DNA of 64,000 nt from positions 248,001-312,000 of the forward strand of contig NZ_JAGIZB010000002.1 of the NCBI RefSeq assembly GCF_017813395.1, read 5' to 3'. The DNA is from Pararoseomonas baculiformis. GTDB lineage: Bacteria > Pseudomonadota > Alphaproteobacteria > Acetobacterales > Acetobacteraceae. Under the pieces are notes generated by a model, which worked only from the letters and a program-made list of their open reading frames with translations, was not told where the DNA came from and ran no database searches. Below, one piece after another: positions 29,573-40,217 of the stretch. A program made the position numbers and the translations under genes. Each line of letters starts with the position of its first letter. Within the stretch, counting starts at the first letter, position 1.

Positions 29573-30539
29573 GGAGGACGAGCTTCCCGGTCGCGCGGCG
29601 GCCGGCGAGTGCCTCCAGCGCCTCGGCCGCCCCTTCCAGCGGGTAGCACTGCGACACCGCCGGGCGGAGCCGCCCCTCGGCAACCCAGCCGAAGAGGCGG
29701 GAGAGCAGGGCGCGGTTCGCGGCCGGCTCGCGCCGCGTGAACTCGCCGTAGAACACGCCGGTCACGGCGCAGTTCTTCAGCAGCACCAGGTTGAGGGGGA
29801 GGCGCGGGATCTCCCCGGCCGCGAAGCCGACCACGAGGTAGCGCCCGCGCCAGGCGATGGAGCGCAGGGCCGGCTCCGTATAGGGGCTGCCGACGGGATC
29901 GAAGATGACATCGGGGCCGCGCCCCTCGGTCAGGCTGCGCAGCTGCTCACGCCAGCCCTCGGCCGAGTAGTCCACCAACCCATCCGCCCCGGCACCCCGG
30001 CAGGCTTCGAGCTTCTCGGCCGAGGAGGCCGCGGCGATGACCCGCGCGCCGAGAATCTTGCCCAGCTGGATGGCGGCCATGCCCACGCCACCCGAGGCGC
30101 CGAGCACCAGCAGGGTTTCGCCGGCCACCAGGGCACCCCGATCCTCCAGCGCGTGCAGCACGGTGCCGTAGGCGAGGCCCAGCGCCGCCGCGGCTTCCGG
30201 CGATACGCCGGGCGGGACAGGGACGGCTTTCGCTGCGTCCACCGCCACCGCCTCGGCGAAGCCGCCATAGGTGATGACGGCCGCAACGCGCGCGCCGATG
30301 GCGGGCTCGCTCACTCCTTCACCCTGGGCCGTCACGACGCCGCAGACCTCGCCGCCCGGCACGAAGGGCATGGGCGGCTTCTGCTGGTAGCGGCCCTCGA
30401 TGATGAGCGTGTCCGGAAAATTCACGCCGCAGGCTTCCACGCGGAGCAGGACCTGTCCCGGCCCGGGCCGCGGATCGGGAACGGTCTCAACCCGAAGTGT
30501 GGAAGCCGGCCCGTATTCGCGGCACAACACGGCTTTCAT
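29547..30539 (-). CDS. NADPH:quinone oxidoreductase-like zinc-independent MDR
   Basis: A 330-residue medium-chain dehydrogenase/reductase. The catalytic domain opens [18 protein letters not shown] and has [19 protein letters not shown]. The Rossmann loop is [21 protein letters not shown]. The zinc ligands of alcohol dehydrogenases are absent, as in quinone and enoyl reductases. The ATG at 30539 follows GGAGG. It is the only minus-strand gene in the catabolic region and is divergent from the ACAD10/11-like gene at 30631, with which it may share control. The role could be reduction of an enone or enoyl thioester. Confidence 0.87.
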   Translation of the reverse strand: MKAVLCREYGPASTLRVETVPDPRPGPGQVLLRVEACGVNFPDTLIIEGRYQQKPPMPFVPGGEVCGVVTAQGEGVSEPAIGARVAAVITYGGFAEAVAVDAAKAVPVPPGVSPEAAAALGLAYGTVLHALEDRGALVAGETLLVLGASGGVGMAAIQLGKILGARVIAAASSAEKLEACRGAGADGLVDYSAEGWREQLRSLTEGRGPDVIFDPVGSPYTEPALRSIAWRGRYLVVGFAAGEIPRLPLNLVLLKNCAVTGVFYGEFTRREPAANRALLSRLFGWVAEGRLRPAVSQCYPLEGAAEALEALAGRRATGKLVLLTHAARPG

Positions 30540-30630
30540 CCCTGGCGTCCTCCCTTCATGTTCATGCGCAGCAGACTGTGCGTGGGACGACCCAGGGCAC
30601 AAGCCAATATCGGCGGGATGGAGCGTTAAG

Positions 30631-31868
<1,238 letters not shown>

Positions 31869-31872
<4 letters not shown>

Positions 31873-32657
31873 GGGGCGCGCTCTTCGACCTCACCGGGCA
31901 GGTCGCGATCGTCACCGGGGCATCGCGCGGGATCGGCCGCGCGATCGCCGAACGCATGGCGGAGCACGGCGCCCGCGTGGCGGTTTCCTCTCGCAAGATC
32001 GAGGCCTGCGAGGAGGTCGTGCAAGGCATCGGCGAGCGGGGCGGAGAGGCCTTCGCCCAGGCCTGCAACATCGGCCGCAAGGAGGAGCTTCAGGCGCTGG
32101 TGGATGCCACCATGGCGCGCTGGGGCCGCATTGACACCATCGTCTGCAACGCCGCCATCAACCCGCATTTCGGGGCTTCGGCCGGGCTGCCGGATGCGGT
32201 GTTCGAGAAGATCATGGCGACGAATATCCGCTCCAATCTCTGGCTGGCCCATATGGTCATGCCGGGCATGGCGGAGCGTGGCTCGGGGTCGGTGATCGTC
32301 ATCTCCTCCATCGCGGGGTTCCGCGGTTCTCCGGTGCTGGGCGCCTATGGCATCTCCAAGGCGGCCGACATGCAGCTCGTGCGCAACCTCGCGGTGGAAT
32401 GGGGGCCGAAGAACATCCGCGCCAACTGCATCGCCCCCGGGCTGGTGCGCACCGATTTTGCCAAGGCGCTTTGGGAGGACCCCGCCATCCTCCGCAAGCG
32501 CACGCGGGACACGCCGCTGCAGCGGATCGGCGAACCGGACGAGATCGCGGGCGCGGCTGTGTTCCTTGCCTCGCCGGCGGGCAGCTTCATGACAGGCCAG
32601 ACTATCACCATCGATGGTGGCGTGCTGGCCGGTCCGCCCATGATCGGAGAGGACTGA
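31869..32657 (+). CDS. SDR family oxidoreductase
   Basis: A 262-residue classical SDR. The cofactor loop is [24 protein letters not shown] follows, and the catalytic Ser and Tyr-Lys lie in [22 protein letters not shown]. The GTG start overlaps the dehydrogenase stop (GTGA). It sits between the dehydrogenase and the kinase, as LvaD-type dehydrogenases do in levulinate operons. A likely role is oxidation of a 3-hydroxyacyl-CoA to the 3-ketoacyl-CoA. That role is inferred from context only. Confidence 0.88.
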
Positions 32658-32661
32658 GCGC

Positions 32662-33768
32662 ATGGCCGGGGATGTGCCCGTGCCGTCGGATGGCATGCCG
32701 GTGCTGGTGCCGGTCCTCCAGAACCATCGCTTCGACGAGGTGGCGCTGGCGCGATACCTGGCCGGCCGCTTGCCGGGCTTCCGCGGAGACGGGCTCGTGG
32801 TGCGCCAGTTCCAGGGCGGCCAGTCGAACCCCACCTTCCACCTGCAGACCCCCGGCGGCGACTATGTGCTGCGCAAGAAGCCACCGGGCAAGCTGCTCCC
32901 ATCCGCGCACCAGGTGGAGCGGGAGTTCCGCGCCATGCAGGCCCTGGCCGGAAGCGGCGTCCCCGTGCCCGCCACCCATTTGCTCTGCGAGGACGAGGCG
33001 GTCATCGGCACGCCCTTCTTCGTCATGGACCACGTTCCCGGCCGGATCTACGCAGACCGCGTGATGCTGGCCGGCACGCCGGCGGAGCGCGGGGCCGTCT
33101 ACGCGGAACTCGCGCGCGTGCTGGCGGAGCTTCACCGGGTGGACTGGCGCGCCGCCGGCCTCGCCGATTTCGGCCGGGCCGAGCGCTACATGGAACGCCA
33201 GGTGCAGCGCTGGACGCGGCAATGGGAGGCATCCAGGGTCGAGGACATGCCGGCCATGGACCAGACCGCCGCCTGGCTGGCCGCGAATCTCCCGCCGGAT
33301 GACGAGACAGCGATCGCCCATGGCGATTATCGGCTCGGCAACGTCATCCTGCACCCGCAGGAGCCACGCATCGTTGCCGTGCTGGACTGGGAGCTGGCAA
33401 CGATCGGCCATCCCCTGGCCGACCTCGCCTATGCCTGTCTCACCTATCACATGCCTCCCGGCCCCTCCGGGCTGACGGGGGTGCTGGGGACGGATTACCA
33501 GGCGCTGGGAATACCCACGCAGGATGCCTTTGTGGCGGAATATTGCCGCCATGCCGGCCGGCCCGTACCGGAGAACCTCGACGTGTTCGTGGTCTTCTCG
33601 ATGTTCCGCCTGGCCTCCATCGTCGCGGGCGTATGGCGCCGTGCTCTGGACGGCAACGCGTCCGACCCGCGCGCTATCGGCTACCGTGAACGCTATCGCG
33701 GCATGGCAGAGCAGGCCTGGTCCATCGCACAGCGGCTCGGTGCACAAAAAAGCCAGATCGGGGGATGA
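32662..33768 (+). CDS. APH-type phosphotransferase, ACAD10/11 kinase-like
   Basis: A 368-residue kinase of the aminoglycoside phosphotransferase fold. The catalytic loop is AHGDYRLGN (Asp222, Asn227), and the metal-binding Asp242 is in AVLDWELATIGHPLADLAY. The N-lobe has FQGGQSNPTFHL and the Lys in YVLRKKPPGKLL. This sequence type is that of the N-terminal kinase domain of human ACAD10/ACAD11 and of Pseudomonas LvaA, which phosphorylate the hydroxyl of 4-hydroxyacyl-CoA. Antibiotic phosphorylation is unlikely given the context. It starts 4 bp after the SDR and overlaps the lactonase start. Confidence 0.88.
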   Translation: MAGDVPVPSDGMPVLVPVLQNHRFDEVALARYLAGRLPGFRGDGLVVRQFQGGQSNPTFHLQTPGGDYVLRKKPPGKLLPSAHQVEREFRAMQALAGSGVPVPATHLLCEDEAVIGTPFFVMDHVPGRIYADRVMLAGTPAERGAVYAELARVLAELHRVDWRAAGLADFGRAERYMERQVQRWTRQWEASRVEDMPAMDQTAAWLAANLPPDDETAIAHGDYRLGNVILHPQEPRIVAVLDWELATIGHPLADLAYACLTYHMPPGPSGLTGVLGTDYQALGIPTQDAFVAEYCRHAGRPVPENLDVFVVFSMFRLASIVAGVWRRALDGNASDPRAIGYRERYRGMAEQAWSIAQRLGAQKSQIGG

Positions 33769-34730
33769 TGCGGATGTCAGGGATGGATCCAGAGGGGCGC
33801 GACGCCATAGCCGTGCCGGGGGCGCGCATCCTGGCGGACGGGCTGCGCTTCCCCGAAGGCCCTGTGGTGCTTCCGGACGGGCGGATCGCCCTGGTGGAGA
33901 TCGAGGCGGGGCGGATCACCGCGATTGGACCTGATGGCAGCAAGACGGTGCTTGCCAGCCCGGGCGGTGGCCCCAATGGCCTCGCCCTGGGGCCGGACGG
34001 GATGCTTTATGTCTGCAACAATGGCGGTTTCGAGTGGATCGAGGCCGAGGGCACGCTTCGCCCCCATGGGGCACCGCCCGGCTATGCCGGCGGGTGGGTG
34101 GAGCGGATCGACCCCTCCACCGGCCGATCCACGCGGCTCTATGATGCCTGCAACGGGCGGCGGCTGCGCGGTCCGAACGACCTGGTGCTGGATGGTCAGG
34201 GCGGCTTCTGGTTCACCGACTATGGCAAGGTCCGCGCGCATGACCGTGACCACGGCACGGTGTACTGGGCGGCGCTGGATGGCAGCCGCATTCTGGAAGC
34301 GGCCCACCCATTCCCCGGCGGGGCGAATGGCCTCGGCCTCTCGCCCGATGGGCGAAGGCTCTATGTGGCGGAAACCGAGACAGGACGTCTCTGGGCCTTC
34401 GACATCCTGGGGCCGGGCGAGCTGAGGAAGGATCCCTGGCCCAGCCCGCATGGCGGCACGTTGCTGTGCCAGTTCCCCGGCTTCCGCCGCCTCGACAGCC
34501 TGGCCGTGACGCAGGCCGGGAATATCTGCGTCGCCACGCTGGTTTCGGGTGAGATCACCACCGTTTCGCCCGAAGGGCGCATCATCGACGTGGTTCGCTG
34601 CGGCGAGCGGATGCCCACCAATATCTGCTTCGGCGGCGAAGGCAGGCGGACCGCCTATGTCACGCTCTCCCATACGGGGAAGCTTCTGGAGATGCCATGG
34701 GAGGAGCCCGGCCTGGCGCTCGTCGCCTAG
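33765..34730 (+). CDS. SMP-30/gluconolactonase family lactonase
   Basis: A 321-residue six-bladed beta-propeller hydrolase. The metal ligands of the family are visible: Glu in LRFPEGPVV, Asn in LRGPNDLVLD and Asp in FRRLDSLAVT. Known members open sugar lactones and other 4- or 5-ring lactones. Several starts are in frame (33765, 33768, 33774, 33783); the first gives the ATGA overlap with the kinase. Next to a 4-hydroxyacyl-CoA-type kinase, a lactonase would supply the hydroxy acid. No signal peptide is seen, so it is cytosolic. Confidence 0.88.
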   Translation: MMRMSGMDPEGRDAIAVPGARILADGLRFPEGPVVLPDGRIALVEIEAGRITAIGPDGSKTVLASPGGGPNGLALGPDGMLYVCNNGGFEWIEAEGTLRPHGAPPGYAGGWVERIDPSTGRSTRLYDACNGRRLRGPNDLVLDGQGGFWFTDYGKVRAHDRDHGTVYWAALDGSRILEAAHPFPGGANGLGLSPDGRRLYVAETETGRLWAFDILGPGELRKDPWPSPHGGTLLCQFPGFRRLDSLAVTQAGNICVATLVSGEITTVSPEGRIIDVVRCGERMPTNICFGGEGRRTAYVTLSHTGKLLEMPWEEPGLALVA

Positions 34731-34762
34731 CGTCCTGGTATTCGGCAAGGAGCCCGGCCCCG

Positions 34763-35572
34763 ATGTTCACCCTGACTGACAAGGTGGTCTTCCTGACGGG
34801 CTGCGGCTCGCAGGCCGAAGGGTGGGGCAACGGCAAGTGCATCGCCGTTCTCTTCGCCCGGCAAGGCGCCGTCGTCTACGGCGTGGACCGGAACGAGGCC
34901 GCGGCAGCCGAGACCCGGCGCATCATCGAGGCGGAAGGCGGCCGCTGCATCGCCGCCACCGGGGACGTGACCCGCGCCGAGGAGGTGAACGCGCTGGTGG
35001 CGGATTGCATGGCGCGCTTCGGCCGCATCGATGTGCTGGTGAACAATGTCGGCCTCTCCATGCCGGGCGACCCCGCGACGATGGATGAGGCGCTCTGGGA
35101 CGCGCAGATCGACGTGAACCTGAAGAGCGCCTTCCTCTGCTGCAAGGCGATTCTTCCGATCATGGAGCAGCAGGGCAGGGGCGCGGTGGTGAGCATCGCC
35201 TCCACCGCCGGCATCCGGAACACGGGCAAGCCGCAGGCCGCCTATGCGGCGGCGAAAGCGGGGCTGATCCAGTTCAGCAAGGTGACGGCGGTGGATTACG
35301 CGCGGCGCGGCATACGGATGAACTGCGTGCTGCCGGGGCTGATGGACACGCCGCTGGTGCGCAAGCTGGCGGAACAGTTCGCCAGCGAGAATACGGGGGC
35401 GGATCTCGATGCCTTCACGCGGCGCCGCCACAACCAGGTGCCGATGGGCCGCATGGGCGAGGGGTGGGATGTGGCCCATGCGGCGCTGTTCCTTGCCTCG
35501 GACGAGGCGAAATACATCACCGCGACGGAAATCCTCGTGGATGGCGGCCTCTGCGCCGCCGTTCGCAACTGA
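34763..35572 (+). CDS. SDR family oxidoreductase (GWGNGK subtype)
   Basis: A 269-residue SDR. The cofactor loop is longer than usual, TGCGSQAEGWGNGK, with NNVGLSMPGD and the catalytic SIASTAGI...AAYAAAKAG segments following. AAGGAG precedes the ATG at 34763. The next gene is a close relative with the same loop, so this looks like a tandem duplication that has diverged. The substrate is unknown; the genes may act on stereoisomers or on successive alcohols in the pathway. Confidence 0.87.
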   Translation: MFTLTDKVVFLTGCGSQAEGWGNGKCIAVLFARQGAVVYGVDRNEAAAAETRRIIEAEGGRCIAATGDVTRAEEVNALVADCMARFGRIDVLVNNVGLSMPGDPATMDEALWDAQIDVNLKSAFLCCKAILPIMEQQGRGAVVSIASTAGIRNTGKPQAAYAAAKAGLIQFSKVTAVDYARRGIRMNCVLPGLMDTPLVRKLAEQFASENTGADLDAFTRRRHNQVPMGRMGEGWDVAHAALFLASDEAKYITATEILVDGGLCAAVRN

Positions 35573-35586
35573 GCGCGGCGCCGGCA

Positions 35587-36387
35587 ATGCTGAGACTGGA
35601 TGGCCGGGTGGCGATCGTCACCGGGGCGGGTTCGGCCGGCCCGGGCTGGGGCAATGGAAAGGCTACAGCGGTGCTGCTCGCGCGTCAGGGCGCGAGGGTT
35701 TTCGCCATCGACAACCGCGAGGAGGCCGTGGCGGAGACGGTGGGCATCATCCGCGACGAGGGCGGGGAAGCCACGGGGCATGTGGCCGACGTGACCTCCT
35801 CTTCCGAAGTATTCGCCGCTGTCTCCGCCTGCGTGGCGCTCCTTGGCGGGCTGGACATCCTGGTGAACAATGTCGGCGGCTCCCATCCCGGCGGCGCCGA
35901 GAGCCTGTCCGAAGAGGATTGGGAGCGCCAGATCGACTTCAATCTCCGCTCGGCCTTCCTGTGCTGCAAGCACGCATTACCCGAGATCCGGCGGCGTGGG
36001 CGCGGCGCGATCGTGAACCTCTCCTCCATCGCCGCTTTGCGCATGAGCGCGGACCGGCCCCACATCGCCTACAGCGCCGCGAAATACGGCATCCTGGCCC
36101 TCACGCGCTCCGTCGCCATGGAACAGGCGCCGCATGGCATCCGCTGCAACACGGTTGTGCCGGGGCTGATGCACACGCCTCTGGTGGAGCATCGGCTGGT
36201 GCGCCAGCTCGGCGCCAATGATGCCGGGGCGCTGATCGCGAAGCGCAACGCCCAGGTGCCGCTGGGCAAGATGGGCGATGCCTGGGACATCGCCCATGCC
36301 GTGCTGTTCATGGTCTCGGACGAAGCGAAGCACATCACCGGCACGGAGCTGGTGGTGGATGGCGGGATCTCCGCCCGCATGCCCTGA
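35587..36387 (+). CDS. SDR family oxidoreductase (GWGNGK subtype)
   Basis: A 266-residue SDR. The loop is TGAGSAGPGWGNGKATAV, followed by NNVGGSHPGG, and the active site NLSSIAALRMSADRPHIAYSAAK has Ser, Tyr and Lys. Both this protein and its upstream neighbour end in the same pattern (MG-WDIAHAVLFMVSDEAKHITGTELVVDGG-like). It starts 14 bp after the paralogue and is the last gene of the run; a strong hairpin follows. Confidence 0.87.
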   Translation: MLRLDGRVAIVTGAGSAGPGWGNGKATAVLLARQGARVFAIDNREEAVAETVGIIRDEGGEATGHVADVTSSSEVFAAVSACVALLGGLDILVNNVGGSHPGGAESLSEEDWERQIDFNLRSAFLCCKHALPEIRRRGRGAIVNLSSIAALRMSADRPHIAYSAAKYGILALTRSVAMEQAPHGIRCNTVVPGLMHTPLVEHRLVRQLGANDAGALIAKRNAQVPLGKMGDAWDIAHAVLFMVSDEAKHITGTELVVDGGISARMP

Positions 36388-36388
36388 A

Positions 36389-36423
36389 GGGCGGCGCGGC
36401 CCGTCTGAGGGACCGCGCCGCCC
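36389..36423. terminator. Strong bidirectional terminator hairpin
   Basis: GGGCGGCGCGG and CCGCGCCGCCC form a perfect 11-bp stem around a 13-base loop, exactly filling the 44-bp gap between two convergent genes. CCC/GGG inside the loop could extend the pairing. It would end both the catabolic run and the htrA transcript. Confidence 0.75.
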
Positions 36424-36431
36424 AGGCAAGC

Positions 36432-37961
36432 TCAGCCCTGCTGCGTGGCGGCGTTCCTGCCCGGGGCAGCGGCCTGCACCGCCACGAAGGCGCGGCGGCC
36501 TTCGCGGATCACCTGCAGGGCCACTGCGCCGTCATTGGCACGCACCGCCTCACGGATGGCGGAGATGGCCTGCTCCGGCCCATCCACGGCCTTGCCGCCC
36601 ACCGACGTGATCACATCGGCCTGCCGCAGCCCCGCTTCGGCGGCCGGGCTGTCCGGCCGGACCTCGGCAATCACCGCGCCGCGGGTGCCGCGCGGCAGTT
36701 CCAGCCCGCCCTTCGCCGCCTCTTCCGTGGTGGTCAGCGCGATCCCGAGCTGGCCGCGCGGCGCGGCCTCGGCGGGCTGCTCCTTCCCCGTGGCGCCCTG
36801 GTCGGGCAGGGCCGCGAGCTTCACGGTCAGCTGCGTCTCGCGCCCGTCGCGCCGGGCGGTGAGCGTGGTCTCGGCGCCGCTGCGCAGGCCACCGACAGCG
36901 CGGGCCAGGTCACGCGGGTTCCGCACCGTCGTCTCGCCCAGGGCGGTCACCACGTCGCCCGGCTGCAGCCCGGCACGGGCGGCGGGGCTGTTGGGCTCCA
37001 CCTGGGCGACCAGCGCACCCTCGGGCTTCGGCAGGCGCAGGGCGCGGGCCATGGTCGCGTCCACGGGCTGCGTGCTGGCGCCGATGAAGCCGCGATCCAC
37101 CCGGCCATTCTCCTTCAGCTGCGACACCACGCTGCTGACGAGGTTGGAGGGGATGGCGAAGCCGATGCCGACCGAACCGCCGGAGGGGCTGAAGATCGCC
37201 GTGTTGACGCCGATCACCGAGCCGTCCAGGGAGAAGAGCGGGCCGCCGGAATTGCCACGGTTGATGGGTGCGTCGATCTGCAGGAAGTCGTCATACGGGC
37301 CGCTATGAATGTCACGCCCACGGGCGGAGACGATGCCGGCCGTCACTGTGCCGCCGAGGCCGAAGGGGTTGCCCACGGCCACCACCCAGTCGCCCGGCCG
37401 CGCCGCATCGGAATTGCCGAGGTTCAGGAAGGGCAGGGGCGAGGGGGCATCCACCTTGAGCAGGGCGAGGTCTGTGCGCGGGTCGCGGCCCACGATGCGC
37501 GCCGAGAGCTCCCGCCCGTCATCCAGCGTGACCTTCACCTGGCTGGCGCCATCGATGACATGGTTGTTGGTGACGACATGCCCCTGCGCGTCCACGATGA
37601 ACCCGGAGCCGAGCGCCTGGGCCTGGCGTGCCTCGCCGCGCCCGCCGCGCTGGCCGAAATAGCGGCGGAACATCTGGTCCTGCTCCGAGCCCTGGGGGAA
37701 GGGTGAGCTGGCCTGCTCCGCCTGCTGCCGCTCGGTGGCCGTGATGGTGACGACGGCCGGGCGCACGCGCGCGACGAGATCGCCGAAGCCCGGCAGGGAA
37801 ACCTGTGGCGCGGCCACGGCCGGCACGCCCGCATTGGCCGCGGCCTGCCCCTCGGCGAAGGCCGGCACGGCGAGCCAGCCGGCAGCCCCGGAAAGGGCGG
37901 TCCCGGCCAGCAGGAGGGCGCCCAGTGCGGCGCCATGTCGGCGATGGTTATGCTTGCTCAT
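36432..37961 (-). CDS. Do family (DegP/DegQ/HtrA) periplasmic serine protease
   Basis: A 509-residue HtrA protease/chaperone. A signal peptide covers residues 1-36 (ends AVPAFA). The catalytic triad lies in VVTNNHVIDGA (His), RTDLALLKV (Asp) and NRGNSGGPLF (Ser). Two PDZ domains follow, at ~300-390 (LVAQVEPNSPAARAGLQPGDV) and ~415-500 (EVRPDSPAAEAGLRQADVI). It degrades misfolded envelope proteins. AGAGGAAAG precedes the ATG. It lies 102 bp downstream of the histidine kinase in the same direction, so it is either a third operon gene or the target of that two-component system. Confidence 0.93.
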   Translation of the reverse strand: MSKHNHRRHGAALGALLLAGTALSGAAGWLAVPAFAEGQAAANAGVPAVAAPQVSLPGFGDLVARVRPAVVTITATERQQAEQASSPFPQGSEQDQMFRRYFGQRGGRGEARQAQALGSGFIVDAQGHVVTNNHVIDGASQVKVTLDDGRELSARIVGRDPRTDLALLKVDAPSPLPFLNLGNSDAARPGDWVVAVGNPFGLGGTVTAGIVSARGRDIHSGPYDDFLQIDAPINRGNSGGPLFSLDGSVIGVNTAIFSPSGGSVGIGFAIPSNLVSSVVSQLKENGRVDRGFIGASTQPVDATMARALRLPKPEGALVAQVEPNSPAARAGLQPGDVVTALGETTVRNPRDLARAVGGLRSGAETTLTARRDGRETQLTVKLAALPDQGATGKEQPAEAAPRGQLGIALTTTEEAAKGGLELPRGTRGAVIAEVRPDSPAAEAGLRQADVITSVGGKAVDGPEQAISAIREAVRANDGAVALQVIREGRRAFVAVQAAAPGRNAATQQG

Positions 37962-38063
37962 GCTGCGTCTTTCCTCTTCCCGCGGCAGGGAGAACCCCGC
38001 CTCGCGGGACGCAATCTCGGGTGCCGGCGGTGGAGGGTCCCCGACAGCAGCATGAAAGAGTTT

Positions 38064-39398
38064 TCAGAATTTGCCCGTGCCGCCCTGTGGCAGCCGCAGG
38101 CGCACCGAAAGCCCGCCGCCCGGCGCCTCGCCCAGGGTCAGGCGGCCCCCATGCATCCGCGCCACGGCGGAAACCAGCGAGAGGCCGAGCCCCGTTCCCG
38201 GCGTGCCCCGGCTCCGGTCCAGCCGGTAGAAGCGCCGCAGGGCCTTCTCTCGCTCCTCCGGCGGAATCCCTTGGCCGGCATCGGATACCTCCAGCTCGGC
38301 GCCGGGGCGCAGCGCCACGCGGATGGTCCCGGCACCATGGACCAGGGCGTTGTCCAGCAGGTTGGCCAGGGCCTGGCGCAGCAGGGGGGCGCTTCCTGTC
38401 ACCTGCAGCCCGGGCGCCAGTTCGGGCTCGATCCGGCGCCCGGCTTCCTCGGCGGCCGGTGCATAGGCCTCGATGACCGCGGCCACGAGAGAGGACAGAT
38501 CGAGGGGCGCGAAGCCCTCGCGCCCCGCTCCCGCCTCGGTGCGGGCGATGCGGAGAAGGGCGGCGAAGGTGGCCAGGATCCCGTCCAGTTCCTCCAGCGC
38601 CGCTTCCAGCACGGCCGCGTCGGCCTCCGGCTCCCGCGCGCGCGCCAGGGCCGCTTCCAGCCGCTGCCGGAGGTGGGAGAGAGGGGAGCGCAGGTCATGC
38701 GCCACGTCGTCCGTGACCTGCCGCACCTCCGCCACCAGGGTCTCGATCCTGGCCAGCATCGCGTTGATGGTGATGGCCAGCCGGTCGAACTCGTCGCCCC
38801 GGCCGCTTTCCGGCAGGCGCCGGGTCAGGTCGCCGCCCATCACCGCGCGGGCGGCGTCGCTGATCCCGGCCAGGCGCCGCTCCAGCCCATGCCCCAGGAT
38901 GAAGCCGAGGCCGAGCGCGACGAGGGCGGCAAGCCCGGCGGCCACGGGCGGCGTCCAGGCCAGCGCATAGGCGGCGCGGTCCACGGAGGAGAGGTCGGTC
39001 GCAAGGACGAGGTTGACGCCGCCCGGCAGGATGGCGCCCAGGGCGCGCAGCGGCGGGGCGTCGCCGCTCTCGCGCAGCGTGGCGTAGCCGCGCAGCACGC
39101 GCGGGGCGCCGGGCAGGCGGCCGGCGATGGGGCGCCCATCCGGCGTCTGCACGAGGACGAGGAGCGGGCCGCGCCGGCGGGTATGCACCTCCGCCGCCTC
39201 GGACAGGCCACGCAACCCATAGGCCTCGTAGTCCCGCAGCAGTCCCTCACCCTCGGCGGCGAGGACGAGGTCGAGCTGCTGCCGCAGCGCCGCCTGCGCG
39301 CGGAACCATCCCCAACCGGCGCCGAGGATGGAGCAGACCAGCACCACCACCGCGATGGTGAACGCGACACGCGGGGCGAAGGAGCGGAGGCGGATCAC
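38064..39398 (-). CDS. Sensor histidine kinase
   Basis: A 444-residue membrane histidine kinase. TM1 is at ~8-30 (VAFTIAVVVLVCSILGAGWGW), a periplasmic sensor follows to ~165, TM2 is at ~165-188, then HAMP. The phospho-acceptor His is in VAHDLRSPLSHLRQ, and the ATPase N and G boxes are ALANLLDNALVHG and DAGQGIPPEE, GTGLGLSLV. The start is a GTG at 39398 overlapping the response regulator stop (GTGA); upstream readings are not kinase-like. It pairs with the regulator encoded upstream and may sense envelope stress, given the HtrA gene downstream. Confidence 0.92.
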   Translation of the reverse strand: MIRLRSFAPRVAFTIAVVVLVCSILGAGWGWFRAQAALRQQLDLVLAAEGEGLLRDYEAYGLRGLSEAAEVHTRRRGPLLVLVQTPDGRPIAGRLPGAPRVLRGYATLRESGDAPPLRALGAILPGGVNLVLATDLSSVDRAAYALAWTPPVAAGLAALVALGLGFILGHGLERRLAGISDAARAVMGGDLTRRLPESGRGDEFDRLAITINAMLARIETLVAEVRQVTDDVAHDLRSPLSHLRQRLEAALARAREPEADAAVLEAALEELDGILATFAALLRIARTEAGAGREGFAPLDLSSLVAAVIEAYAPAAEEAGRRIEPELAPGLQVTGSAPLLRQALANLLDNALVHGAGTIRVALRPGAELEVSDAGQGIPPEEREKALRRFYRLDRSRGTPGTGLGLSLVSAVARMHGGRLTLGEAPGGGLSVRLRLPQGGTGKF

Positions 39399-40090
39399 GC
39401 TTCCGTCCGCGCCGGCTCCGGCGCGGCGAGCACATAGCCGGCGCCGCGCACGGTGCGGATCATCGGCGGCTCGCCACCCGCTTCCAGCTTGCGGCGCAGG
39501 CGGCTGACATGCACGTCCACCACATTGGTGGTCGGGTCGAAGGAGAAGTCCCACACCTTCTCCAGCAGCATGGTGCGGGTCAGCACCTCGCCCGGATGGC
39601 GCATCATGTATTCGAGGAGGCGGAACTCCGTGGGCAGCAGCTCCACGGCCCGCCCCCCGCGCGCCACCACGCGGCGCAGCAGGTCCATCCGCAAATCCCC
39701 CACCACCAGCGCATGCTGCTCGGCCTGCGCGGCGGGGCGGCGGGCAAGGGCACGGATGCGGGCCCGCAGCTCGGCGAAGGCGAAGGGCTTGGCGAGGTAG
39801 TCATCCGCCCCGGCCTCCAGCCCCTCCACCTTCCGATCCACCTCGCCCAGCGCTGTGAGGACGAGGACCGGCGTGGCGATGCCGGAGGCGCGGATCGCGC
39901 GCAGGATGGTCAGCCCATCCGGCCCGGGCAGCATCCGGTCCGTGACGATCACGTCGAAGCTCTCGTTCAGCGCCAGGAAAAGGCCGTCCTTCCCGTTGCG
40001 CGCGAGATCGACGACATGCCCTTCCTCGCCCAGCCCCTTGGCAAGGTAGTCCGCCGTCGCGGGATCATCCTCGATCAGCAGGACTCGCAT
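39395..40090 (-). CDS. OmpR/PhoB family response regulator
   Basis: A 231-residue response regulator. The receiver domain (~1-118) has the phospho-acceptor Asp in VIVTDRMLPGPDGL and the Lys in DDYLAKPFAF. The C-terminal winged helix (~130-222) has LLPTEFRLLEYMMRHPGEVLTR and VDVHVSRLRRKL. GAGGGGAG precedes the ATG. It is the first gene of the regulator-kinase pair. Confidence 0.94.
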   Translation of the reverse strand: MRVLLIEDDPATADYLAKGLGEEGHVVDLARNGKDGLFLALNESFDVIVTDRMLPGPDGLTILRAIRASGIATPVLVLTALGEVDRKVEGLEAGADDYLAKPFAFAELRARIRALARRPAAQAEQHALVVGDLRMDLLRRVVARGGRAVELLPTEFRLLEYMMRHPGEVLTRTMLLEKVWDFSFDPTTNVVDVHVSRLRRKLEAGGEPPMIRTVRGAGYVLAAPEPARTEA

Positions 40091-40217
40091 CGGCTCCCCT
40101 CATGCCGTCCGCCGCGCCAAGGGCGCGGTGGCCCGGGCGGCAGGCCGGCAGTCTAGGAGGGGGGCGCGCGGCGATCCACCCGCGTGCCCCTTCCACCCGG
40201 GGACGGACCTTCCCTGC

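Noticed and set aside
32662-33768. Aminoglycoside resistance kinase
   Set aside because: The fold is shared, but the LDWELATIGHPLADL form and the operon context belong to the ACAD10/11 kinase branch.
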